Source of the DNA: Microstegium vimineum
Taxonomy: Eukaryota; Streptophyta; Magnoliopsida; Poales; Poaceae
Assembly (NCBI GenBank): GCA_022036555.1
Contig: CM039128.1
Coordinates: 23,266,171 to 23,330,170 of the forward strand
Length of the DNA: 64,000 bases
Reading direction: 5' to 3'
The translations under genes and the position numbers were made by a program. Numbering within the stretch: the first letter of the stretch is position 1; the number at the start of each line of letters is the position of its first letter. The notes beneath the pieces were generated by a model that was not told where the DNA came from, made no database searches, and worked only from the letters and a program-made list of their open reading frames with translations. Of the stretch, positions 20,547 to 30,625 are shown piece after piece.

Positions 20547-21939
20547 TGTCGGTGTTATGACCCAGGGGGTCAAGACCACAAACTAGTAAATTTGTGTATT
20601 GCGTGCTCCCTCTCCCAGACGTGATGCAAGAAGAACACAAGATTTATCCTAGTTCGGGCGTAGAAGGCCCTACATCCAGCGGGGGAGGATGGATTGTATT
20701 ATCTTGCACCGAAGTGCTCGTACAGGGGGGGGGGTACAAGCAGGTTTACACGGAGGTGCTCAGGATGAGCTGAGGCCTAGGGTTAGCAGGGCTATCCTAG
20801 GTGGTCGGTTGATTGCCTGAGATGTTGATCAAGCAATCGGTGTGTGTGGTGTATGCGGGTCAGAGCTGATGTCCGAATGTCTAAGCCGATGTTCATCCGC
20901 CCTCCTTTCATCTATCCCGGCGTCCCCTTTTATAGATCAAGGGGAGGTACGAGAGTACAGAGTCCTAAACTGTAGCGGCATGGGAGGCGTGTTCGTGCTC
21001 CATGCTTGCGGTGGGACGTTGACCGCTGTAGCGGCGTGGCCTCCCTGTCCTTCCGGGGCTCCATGGCGTGGTGATGGCAGACTGGACGCTGCCGAACGTC
21101 ATGGCACAGTGCGGTCGGCCTTCTGCAGAGGGTACGAGTCCCACAGTTGACGCAGGACGGACTGGACGGGAGCCATGCCGGAGTGGTTGGAGACGATGGT
21201 CGAGCCCCCTGGTCGAGGGGGGTCGAGGCCGGCGTGACCCTGTCGTATCCTTGAAGACACAGTCGAGGGCTGTCCTGTTCATGGCTCGAGGGGGTGCCTC
21301 TGGATTCCGTACCTGCGACGTGGCTACAACGGCCATATGGTTGACGGAAGTCCCAGGCATGGGCGGCGAGTTGATGGATTTGACTGTGGTAGTGGGCGCC
21401 CATGGCGTTAGGCGGGGGCATGTAGGCGCATTGGATCCCCTTTAACCCATACCGAGAGTAGGTGAGCTGACCGAGCCTCCTGCGCGCAGGTCGTTCGATC
21501 GACCCCCTGTCCGTCATTCGAGGGGTCGAGGCGGAGGCGGAGGGGTCGTTCGTTCGACCCCTGTCCGTCAGTCGAGGTCGAGGCGGAGGCGGAAGGATCG
21601 TTCGTTCAACCCCTGTCCGTCAGTCGGGGTCGAGGCGGAGGCGGGGGGGGGGGGGGGTCGTTCATTCAACCCCTGTCCGTTAGTCGAGGTAGATGCGGAG
21701 GGGTCGTTCGTTCGACCCCCGTCCGTCAGTCGAGGTAGAGACGAAGGGGTATCCTGTCTTCTGTTTTTCCTGCAATGGGCCGGCCCACGACCGGTCCCTG
21801 TTGCCGGTGAAGGAAACCTTCGTGATGGGCCTTCCTTCATTGACTCGGAAGGCTGATCGGATCTTGCCTTAAAAATGGTTGCTATGTTAAGCATTAGATT
21901 ATCACACGTTTAGGGTACCCCTTACCTTTGTACCCGACA
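20547..21939 (-). repeat. G0 5' LTR (right copy)
   Basis: 1393 bp, TGTCGGTG to ACCCGACA on the plus strand, paired with 6399-7781. It carries a minus-strand TATAAAAG at 20927-20934, the likely promoter of the element RNA, and the GTCGTTCG minisatellite at about 21490-21745 with a 15-G run at 21643-21657. Confidence 0.92.
20927..20934 (-). promoter_or_regulatory. TATA box of the G0 5' LTR
   Basis: The plus-strand CTTTTATA reads TATAAAAG on the minus strand and is conserved at 6774-6781 in the other LTR. It sits about 390 bases before the gag side of the LTR. Confidence 0.55.
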
Positions 21940-22343
21940 CCATACGAGTCATATTCAAAATTAATATATTATATTTTTCTTTAGAAAAAACAAGCAATAT
22001 CCCATATTGAGAAAAAAATCTATATCTATACTTCCAAATCGTACCATTTAACATATACTCACCCAGAGGTTTCTGGTTTTTTTCCGGGTGGGAGTTCTTT
22101 TTTTGATTTTGTTTCCTTACATGTCGGTCTGAGAGTCCTTTTTTGTTTTCATTATTTCCTTCAATTTGGTACCTACTGAGGTTTCTCTTTTCTTTAAGAC
22201 AAGAGTTCTTTTCTTGTTTCCCTTTCCTTATCATGTAATCTAAATAGATCTCTTCTTGTCATTATATATAAGAAAACTAAATACCAAAGGTATATATGGC
22301 AATGATCAATCACAAGGGAAATTAAAGCTTCGTTTAATTTCAT
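21940..22343. other. Flank between G0 and the disrupted host gene
   Basis: AT-rich and non-coding. On the minus strand the part next to 22343 is the probable 3' untranslated region of the disrupted gene. Pyrimidine-rich stretches with TTTTTTTTGATTTTGTTTCC-like runs occupy 22070-22250. The 110-codon minus frame there has low-complexity composition and is not supported. Confidence 0.45.
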
Positions 22344-22451
22344 CTATACGGATAGCACGAAGGCCACAAGCACGGCAGCTACCCAGACCGCGATGCCCAT
22401 GGCAGAGGGAGGCATGGAACCGGCATCGATCTTGATGATGAGACGACTTGT
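22344..22451 (-). pseudogene. 3' end of a host gene, separated from the rest by the C1 insertion
   Basis: On the minus strand the frame enters from the target-site duplication and runs to a TAG at 22346-22344. It encodes a short basic stretch, DAGSMPPSAMG, and a hydrophobic tail (IAVWVAAVLVAFVLSV) ending the protein, as in a C-terminal membrane anchor or a GPI-attachment signal. It joins in frame with 32450-32591 if the copia element and one copy of the duplication CTTGT are ignored. I do not recognise the family. Confidence 0.65.
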
Positions 22452-24269
22452 TGAGAGATCTCTAGTGTTTTGGATAATTGATGAAACCTAAGGTACTAAC
22501 CTAGCTCTAAGTGTTTGAGTAAGATCTACTACACTCATTGAAGATGATGACAAGTGGTGGAGCAAGAAAAGGTGGTGGAGACCTAGAGCTCACACATGGA
22601 GAAGAAGGAAAGTGAAAAGATCCTAAGCAATTCAAGGCAAAGGTATTTGCTAGGGCTTTTCTTTTGGTGATCAAGACACCAAGTGGGTGGGATCACATTT
22701 AGGTTGGACAACCGTACTATTAAGAGGGGAAATTAAAAAGTGAGTGCGGTTTGTCAAGTGCCACTAGGTGTTATCTATATTGCATGTGCATTTAGGACCT
22801 AGTGACATACACCATGCCAAAAGACAAGTGAAACATGCCAAGTGTGCTCTCTATGATAGACTCTTAGTGCTTGGCAACTTTGGAGCAAAGGTGGAAGAAT
22901 CAGAGAAGAGAAAAGGGCGTCAAAAGCTGCAGCTGAGGGCGTCGGACGCTGTCCAACGCATCAGACGATAGCGCCGGACAATGGCGTCAGCATGACGTTG
23001 GGTCCGTCGCCTCAACAGAGAGCTCCAGATTTGATCACTTTGCGACGGACGCGTCTGACGCATGAGCAATGAGTTTTCTCAGCGTCCGGAAATATTTTCC
23101 AGGAATTTTCTCAGAAACCCGAGAGCAATGAGTTTGCGTCGGACGCTGAGGCGCAGCGTCTGTCGCGAAGCAACAGAGTGTCCGCCGGGCTTCCAGAGGA
23201 CTTTGCAGACGAGCGGATTGAAGAAAGGCGCCGGGCGCTGGAGGACCATGCATCGGACGCTGGCGACGGAGCGTCCGTCGCCCGTGCATCAGCCCAATGG
23301 CTAGTTCTGACAGAGCGTCGGACGCTGGCGACGTAGCGTTCGTCGCCCCCGTGAAGAGCGTCTGTCGCAACTTAACAGAGCAACGACTATTGAACTTTGA
23401 GGGGGTCTATAAATATGTGTTGGCCGGCTTGGGGAGCTCTCTCTTGCACATTTGAATATCTTGAGACTCCTTTGAGCTGAGCAAACTCCCTCCCACTCAT
23501 CTCCATGCTTGGTTAGTGAATTTCCAAAAGAGATTGAGTGATCCAAGTGCATTTTGCATATAGCTTGCATCTAGTGGCACTTGGGAGGCGTTCTCGCTGC
23601 GGATTTCTTGTTACTTTTGGTGATTGCCATCACCTAGACGGTTGGAGCAGCGGTGGTAGATCGAGAAGCTTGGTGATTGTGCTTCGTCGACTACAAGTTG
23701 ATTGTGAGGGGTTCTTGTGCCTTCCCCTCGGGAGATCGCAAAGGTAACTCTAGTGGATTGCTCGTGGCGTTTCAATAGCCTCATCTTGTGTTGGTTGTGC
23801 GGCACCCAGTGACGGGTTTGGCGTGTGATGCCAATCAGCGCGTGAACCTCCAAGTGAGTGTCTTGCCACAACGGGGACTAGCGAGTTGGCAAACTAGTGA
23901 ACCTCGGAAGAAAATCAAGTGTCAACCTTGTTGTCTCCATTGTGATTGATTGGCATTCTTGGTGATCACTTGATTGGTTCATCCACTACTCTACATGGGG
24001 GTATAATCTCCCCATCCCTCTCTCATACTTACTTAGTAGAGATATTAGGTTGTGTAATTGTTTAGCTCTCTAGCTTATTAGCCTGTGTAGGAATTGTATG
24101 ATCCTAGAGCTTATTAGGATAGAAATTGTGGTTAGGTGGCTTTGCATCCCCTAGTAGGCTAGTGAAAGTCAAGCTTCGCTTCATCTTTATCTAACTTGTT
24201 GTTGAGTTTGTTTTTAGTTTTCGATTTAGGCTATTCACCCCCCCTCTAGCCATCGCTTAGGACCTTTCA
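22452..24269 (+). repeat. C1 5' LTR
   Basis: 1818 bp, TG...CA. The promoter TATAAATA lies at 23408-23415. The 22930-23360 section is packed with GCGTCGGACGC/GCGTCCGTCGCC palindromic motifs. It pairs with 30626-32449. Confidence 0.93.
23408..23415 (+). promoter_or_regulatory. TATA box of the C1 5' LTR
   Basis: TATAAATA directly after the palindrome-rich block, conserved at 31586-31593 in the 3' LTR. It lies about 860 bases before the LTR end, leaving a long R/U5 leader. Confidence 0.65.
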
Positions 24270-24271
24270 AG

Positions 24272-24283
24272 TGGTATCAGAGC
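24272..24283 (+). promoter_or_regulatory. C1 primer-binding site (tRNA-iMet)
   Basis: TGGTATCAGAGC begins two bases after the 5' LTR. This is the standard complement of the initiator-methionine tRNA 3' end used by plant copia elements. Confidence 0.92.
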
Positions 24284-24326
24284 TAGTACACCGTTGATTT
24301 GAGGCTTAACAACCTACGGTGTGAAG

Positions 24327-25277
24327 ATGACTCATATCAACAACATGAAGAAACCACCCAAGTTTGATGGCTCAAACTATGGCTATTGGAAAGTCAAGAT
24401 GACCGCTCATATCAAGTCAATTAGCCAGAAAGTTTGGCTTGTGGTGGACAAGAAATTTGAAGTGGCAAATGAGGCAGCTCCCACTCCTCAAGAGGAAGAA
24501 AAGTTGCAACACAATGATATTGCTCTAAGTGCTATTCATGAGGCACTTGATGAAAAAGTGTTTGAGCAAATCAAGAATCTTGAGAGTGCTCATGAGGCTT
24601 GGAAGAAGCTAGAAGAATCATTTGAAGGCACTCAAGCCGTCAAAAGTGCAAAGGCATACATCCTCAAAGAAAAATTTGCAAGATTCAAGATGGAGGATGA
24701 TGAGAATGTGCCGGAGATGTTCCATAGGCTACAAGTGCTAGTCAACGATCTCACAGCTCTTGGTGAGAAGGTTGAGGATAAGGACTTCTCTCACAAGTTC
24801 TTGAGAAGTCTCCCATCTCGGTTTGAGACTATTGTGACCTTGATTGTGAGAGGTGGATTGGACACCGTGACTCCTAACCAAGTCTTGGGAGATTTGATGA
24901 CACAAGATGCTTACCGGGACAACAAAGAAAAAGATGTCAAGAAAGAAGAAAAGAAATATGAGAAGAATAAGAGCATAGCTTTCAAAGCTACTTCATCTCA
25001 CAAGAGCAAGGGCAAAGCCAAAATTGAAGAATCAAGTGAGGATGAAGACCAAAGTACTAGTGAAGTGGATGAAGAAGAAATGGCTCTCTTTTTGAGAAAG
25101 TTTGGAAGATTCATGAAGAAGAAGGGCTATCATGCAAGAAGGAAGACACCATCTTCCAAGGACTTTGATGAGACAATAAAGTGCTTCAAGTGTGGAAGCT
25201 TTGATCATCTCATAGCTCATTGTCCATACAATAGTGACAAGGATGATGATGATCACAAGAAGAGAGGCAAGAAATAG
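24327..25277 (+). pseudogene. C1 Gag
   Basis: The ATG at 24327 starts a UBN2-type copia Gag. It has KFDGSNYGYWKVKM near residue 11, AWKKLEESFEGT around residue 90, a capsid-like helical body, an acidic/Lys-rich stretch, and a zinc knuckle CFKCGSFDHLIAHC (about 25192-25233) of form C-x2-C-x4-H-x4-C. The knuckle is intact. A TAG at 25275-25277 interrupts the frame shortly after; reading resumes in the same frame. Gag forms the cytoplasmic particle and binds element RNA. Confidence 0.88.
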
Positions 25278-26336
25278 AAGAAGCCCACCTTTGACAAGAA
25301 GAAGAAGAAGGGATATTCTCACATAGTGACTTGGGATAGTGACTCTTCTTGTGGTGAAGATGAAGATAATGAAAAGAAGACATCTACCAAGAAGAAGGCT
25401 TTTGCAAGTATTGCAATGAAGGACAAGATCTCTCTATTTGACACTCCATCATCATGCTTCATGGCTAAGTCCACTAAGGTACTTTCTCATGATGAGAGTG
25501 ATAGTGAGGAGCCCTCAAAGGAGGAACTCATGACCATACTTGAACAAGCTAAAGATTACATTGACAAGAAGAGGAAGGAGTGCAAGGAATTGCGCAAGAC
25601 CAATGTGGCTCTTGAGCAAAACCTTGATGAGGCCGTGGCATCTCATGAGAGGCTAATGGAAGCCCATGAGAAGCTAGTGAAGTCTCACACTAAGCTCGAA
25701 AAGGCTCATTCCTCCCTCCTTGACCAAAGTAAGAAGGAGATTGTTCAAACATGTGACATGGGAGTTACTTGTGATATTCTTGATGAATCTTTTTATGCTC
25801 CTATCATTGTTTCTCCCACTAACCCCTCTTGTAGCACTACCACTTCTACTTCATCTACTAGTGATGGTTTCACTTGTGATGCCTCACTAATGGTGGAAAA
25901 TGAAACACTCAAGAAGGAGGTTACAAAGCTCAATCACTCCTTAGCTAAGGCTTATGGAGGTGAGGACCGCTTGCTTATGTGCTTGGGTAGCCAAAGAGCA
26001 TCTCTCTACAAATAGGGATTGGGCTATACCCCCAAGAAAGGCAAGACCGCTTTTGTTCCTCACAAGACTCGTTTTGTGAAGAACACCGGTAGCTATTGCA
26101 AAAGTTGCAAGTAAGTTGGTCACAATGAGCAAGCATGCAAGAACAAGAAGACCAAGCAAGACATATCCTCCATTAGAGTTGATTCATTATATGTTCTTTC
26201 CAAGGGTACTAATGGTGTTCATGCCAAGTTTGTTGGTGCACCATGGATGGCTTCCAAGAAGTCCATTTTGGTACCAAAATCCTTGGTAACTAACCTTGGA
26301 GGACCCAAGCAAGTTTGGGTACCTAAAAAGAATTGA
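25278..26336 (+). pseudogene. C1 Gag C-terminal extension (coiled coil)
   Basis: It continues the Gag frame after the TAG at 25275. It contains an acidic stretch (DSDSEEPSKEELMTILEQAK), then a long heptad-like coiled coil (about 25560-25740) and a Ser/Thr-rich linker. Stops at 26013-26015 and 26112-26114 and a TGA at 26334-26336 break it. A second zinc-knuckle-like run (YCKSCK, stop, VGHNEQAC, about 26094-26142) is cut by the second stop. A long coiled-coil extension of Gag is typical of SIRE/Maximus elements. Confidence 0.75.
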
Positions 26337-26343
26337 TCTCTCT

Positions 26344-27674
26344 TGTAGGTCAATTACAAAGTCGTAGGGAGGCATTGGGTGCTTGATAGTGGGTGTACTC
26401 AACACATGACCGAAGATGGAAGGATGTTCAACTAAATCAACCAAGATAGTAACCATGGTTTTGATAGTATCACTTTTGGTGACAATGGCAAAGGCAAGGT
26501 GAAAGGGCTTGGAAAGATTGCTATCTCCAATGATCTTAGCATTAGCAATGTGCTTCTAGTTGAAAGGCTTGAGTTCAACTTATTGTCGGTTGCCCAACTA
26601 TGTGATCTCGGTTTCAAGTGCATATTTGGAGTGGAGGATGTGGAAATCATAAGTGTGGATGGTTCAAATGTGATGTTCAAGGGATTTAGATACGAGAATC
26701 TCTACCTTGTGGATTTCAATGCTAGTGATACTCAACTCTCAACTTGTCTCATCACCAAATCAAGCATGGGTTGGCTATGGCATAGAAGACTTGGACATGT
26801 TGGCATGAAGCAATTAAACAAGTTAGTCAAGCATGATCTTGTGAGAGGCTTGAAGGATGTCTCTTTTGAGAAGGACAAACTATGTAGTGCATGTGAAGCC
26901 GGAAAGCAAGTTGGCAACACTCATCCAAAAAAGAGTATCATGAGTACAAGCAAAGATTTTGAGTTATTGCACATGGATCTCTTTGGGCCAACTACATATG
27001 CAAGCATTGGTGGAAACAAGTATGGATTTGTGATAGTGGATGACTTCACAAGATATACATGGGTATTCTTCTTGAGTGACAAGAGTGACACATTTGATAT
27101 CTTCAAGTCATTTGTCAAGAGGTGCCAAAATGAGTTTGAAACAACTATCAAGAGAGTTAGAAGTGACAATGGGAGTGAGCTCAAGAACACAAGAGTTGAT
27201 GAACTTTGTGATGTTTTTGGAATCAACCATCAATTCTCTCCAAAGTACACTCCTCAATCCAATGGGATAGTTGAAAGGAAGAATAGAACCTTGATTGAAA
27301 TGGCAAGATCAATGTTGAGTGAATACAATGTTAGTAATTCCTTTTGGGCCGAAGCTATCAACACAGCTTGCTATTCTAGCAACCGTCTCTATTGTCATGG
27401 AATGCTTGAGAAGATTGCCTATGAGCTCTTGAATGGAAGAAAGCCAAACATTGTTTACTTTCAGGTATTTGGGTGCAAATGCTATATCTTGAAGAAAGGA
27501 ACAAGACTAAGCAAGTTTGAGAAGAAATGTGGAGCTTTCTACTTGGTTACTCTACATCAAGCAAGGCTTATAGAGTTTGGAACTTATCTAGTGGAATTCT
27601 TGAGGAAGTTCATGATGTGGAATTTGATGAAACACAATGCTCTCAAGATGAACAAGAAAACTTGGATGATGTGA
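26344..27674 (+). pseudogene. C1 protease and integrase
   Basis: Protease active site WVLDSGCTQHM (Asp-Ser-Gly at 26385-26393) comes first, with a TAA near 26434 just after it. The GAG-pre-integrase zinc region follows: WLWHRRLGHVG ... LCSACEAGKQ. The integrase core has Asp (LLHMDLFGP), Asp (RVRSDNGSEL) and Glu (QSNGIVERKNRT), so the catalytic triad is complete. The frame shifts near 27527; after this point the real protein continues in the frame starting at 27527, and the run to 27674 is out of frame. Confidence 0.88.
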
Positions 27675-29560
27675 GAGGTGATAAGTTGGTCAATGCAATG
27701 AAGGATATGGACATTGGTGACATTAGACCAAGCCAAGTCCAAGATGAAAATGAGGATCAAGTGACCATTCCAAGTGATCAAGCTAGTGGTTCTCCAACTC
27801 AAGATCAAGCAAATACTAGTGAAACTCAAGATCAAGATCAACAAGAGGCTAGTCCATCATCATCACAACCGAATGCTCAAGATTCCCACATACAAGTGCT
27901 CCAACCTACCAACATTGCAAGAGATCATCCTCTAGATCAAGTTACTGGTGGCATTCAAAGTGGTGTTCAAACAAGATCAATATTGGCTTCATTTTGTGAG
28001 CATTACTCTTTTGTCTCATCATTTGAGCCAACCAAGATTGATGAAGCCTTGAAGGATGTTGATTGGATAAATGCTATGCATGAAGAGCTCAACAACTTCA
28101 CAAGAAATCAAGTTTGGGAACTAGTGGATAGACCAAGAAATCACAATGTCATTGGAACTAAATGGGTATTCAAGAACAAGCAAGATCAAGAAGGAATAGT
28201 GGTGAGAAACAAAGCATGACTAGTTTCTCAAGGGTACACTCAAGTAGAGGGTCTTGACTTTGGGGAAACATATGCTTCGGTGGCAAGATTAGAGGCTATA
28301 AGGATTCTATTAGCCTATGCTTGTGCACACAATATCAAGCTATACCAAATGGATGTCAAGAGTGCATTTTTGAATGGGTATATCAATGAGGAGGTATATG
28401 TGGAGCAACCACCTAGATTTGAAGATACAAAGAAGCCCGACCATGTATTCAAGCTCAAGAAGGCTCTCTATGGGTTGAAACAAGCACCTATAGCATGGTA
28501 TGAGAGGTTGAGAAGTTTTCTCCTCTCTAAGGGATTCAAGATTGGTTTGGTTGATACCACCCTATTCACAAAGAAGATTGTAAGTGACTTGTTTGTCTTG
28601 CAAATCTATGTGGATGATATTATCTTTGGGTCTACAAATCAAGAATTTTGTGAAGAGTTTGGTAAAATGACGACAAATGAATTTGAGATGTCCATGATTG
28701 GTGAACTTAGTTACTTCCTTGGACTTCAAATCAAGCAAATGAAGAATGACACATTTGTAAGTCAAAGCAAGTACATCAAGGACATGATGAAGAAGTTTGG
28801 ATTAGAAGAGGCTAAAGGCATTAGTACTCCCATGGGGACTAATGGACATTTGGATAATGACACAAGTGACATGATGGTTGATCAAACACTCTATCGGTCA
28901 ATGATTGGAAGTCTACTCTATGTGACCGCATCAAGACCGGATGCCATGTTTAGTGTATGCATGTGTGCAAGATTTCAAGCATCTCCTAGAGAGAGTCATG
29001 TGAAAGCCACAAAAATAATATTGAGATATTTGAAGCATACACAAGATGTTGGATTATGGTTTCCCAAGGGGTCAAGATTTGAACTAGTTGGATATTCGGA
29101 CTCTGATTATGCAGGATGCAAGGTTGATAGGAAGAGCACTAGTGGAACATGTCAACTATTGGGAAGATCACTAATCTCATGGTCATCTAAGAAGCAAAAT
29201 AGTGTGACACTCTCTACCGCCGAAGCCGAATATATTAGTGCGGGGAGTTGTTGTGCACAACTACTTTGGATGAAGGCCACCTTGAATGATTATGGAATAA
29301 AATTCAAGAAGGTTCCCTTGCTATGTGGCAATGAAAGTGCGGTGAAGCTCACAAGCAATCCCATCCAACACTCTAGAACAAAGCACATAGATGTGAGACA
29401 CCATTTCATAAGAGATCATCAACAAAAAGGTGACATTTTCATTGACAATGTGGGCACCGATGATCAACTAGCCAACATTTTCACCAAGCCACTTGATGAG
29501 AAGAGGGTTTGCAAGTTGAGGAATGAGTTGAATATCTTGGATTTCTCCAACATGATTTGA
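27527..29560 (+). pseudogene. C1 reverse transcriptase and RNase H
   Basis: After a Gln/Ser/Asp-rich linker, the RT begins near 28070 (WINAMHEELNNF, NHNVIGTKWVFKNKQDQ). It has a TGA at 28217-28219 where Arg is usual (NKA-stop-LVSQGYTQ), then YQMDVKSAFLNGY, LKKALYGLKQAPIAWYERL and the polymerase site LQIYVDDIIFGST. RNase H shows GYSDSDYAGC, SWSSKKQNSVTLSTAEAEYI and HIDVRHHFIRD, ending at 29560. Catalytic residues of both enzymes are intact; only the TGA and the upstream frameshift block expression. Confidence 0.9.
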
Positions 29561-30625
29561 TGCACCCCACTTATGACATGCCTCTACTCCAAAATAGCAA
29601 GGTACAATTGATTTACATATGCATTCATCCTTTGCTAGACTTGTGTAGAGCATATAGGCATCATCTCTCATTAAAATTAGGCTCATTCATGAAAATCAAA
29701 TGATTTCTATGGACATATGGTACCACTATAGCTTCTATGAGTTCTTTGATCTAGTGGTGGCATATGACATGTTGATAAGCTTGCAACCTCATTTGTTTAG
29801 TCTAGAATGCTTATTCTTGTGCTTAACCAACATGGCCAAGATAACCATTGCAAGATGAGTGAAGAAGCTTGTCCATGGTTTAAACCGTGTTAAGTATATA
29901 GGACAAGTGATCTAGATTGAACTATAAAATGTATTTAACCCCACTTCTTTTATAAATTGACTTGATAACACTTTCCTAAGTATCCTCAAGAGATACATGT
30001 TACTACAAGTGGTTTCCTTTGTGGTAATGTGTGACAAAGGGGGAGAAATTGTGATAAAATGAATGATCTAAATATGGTGGAGAAAATAGAAAAAGGGGGA
30101 GAAATAGGATTTTGAGAAAAATGAAAAATTAAAAAAATTGAGCACACAAGTAGGGGGAGCAAGCCTATGAACAAGTTGTTGCATTTGGATGTGCATTCAC
30201 ACATATGTTTGCTTGCATTGTACTTCAATTCAATACGACTTGCTTGTGTGGTACATGGCTAGTATAATCTTGATTGATGAATTGATCACTAGCATGTATA
30301 GGTGTTAGCTAGAACCATAGAATATATTCATGTTTTCAATTGGTATCGAACTAACCATGTTGCTAAGAAAGGTATGATTGGCGCACTTCGATTGGTATCA
30401 CGCTTCAAAGGTCCATTTCTTATACCTTAGCATCATGTCATAGTTTGCAAGTGGTTTACCCCTCCCAAAAGATCTATCTAAGCATATGTGCAAAACTTTG
30501 ACTCATGATCATAAGAAGTGCACATATGTAGGGGGAGTAAAACACTTTCAAACCAATTGTGAATTCAAAATCATATTTCATATCATTTATATCGGGTTGT
30601 CATCAATTACCAAAAAGGGGGAGAT
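29561..30625 (+). other. C1 long 3' non-coding region with repeated polypurine tracts
   Basis: No gene. An env-like ORF, present in some SIRE elements, is absent. Five GGGGGAG-type purine runs occur: 30036-30047, 30090-30105, 30151-30159, 30529-30537 and the functional-position tract AAAAAGGGGGAGA at 30612-30624 beside the 3' LTR. Confidence 0.75.

Larger units (their letters stand above)
6399..21939 (-). mobile_element. G0: Ty3/gypsy LTR retrotransposon (Tat-like), complete, with antisense gene
   Basis: Two LTRs beginning TGTCGG and ending CCGACA bound a 15.5-kb element. Flanks TCATA (6394-6398) and CCATA (21940-21944) are a 5-bp target duplication with one mismatch. The primer-binding site lies just inside the right LTR, so the element is transcribed on the minus strand: gag, protease, RT, RNase H, a second (archaeal-type) RNase H and integrase run from 20519 down to 14086. 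A plus-strand spliced gene occupies 9203-13532. Dual RNase H and an antisense ORF between integrase and the 3' LTR are known features of the Tat lineage (for example Grande of maize). All pol frames carry frameshifts, so the copy is dead. By eye the LTRs differ by roughly 4% over their first 400 bp. Confidence 0.9.

Noticed and set aside
22768..23370. Open frames inside the C1 LTR on both strands
   Set aside because: They lie in the palindromic GC-rich block and are not shared in frame between the two LTRs.
24272..24283. TGGTATCAGAGC as part of a tRNA gene (also at 61594)
   Set aside because: It directly follows an LTR end and is the copia primer-binding site; no tRNA body surrounds it.
29561..30625. 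Env-like gene after C1 pol
   Set aside because: Only short frames occur; no signal peptide or transmembrane pattern longer than background was seen.
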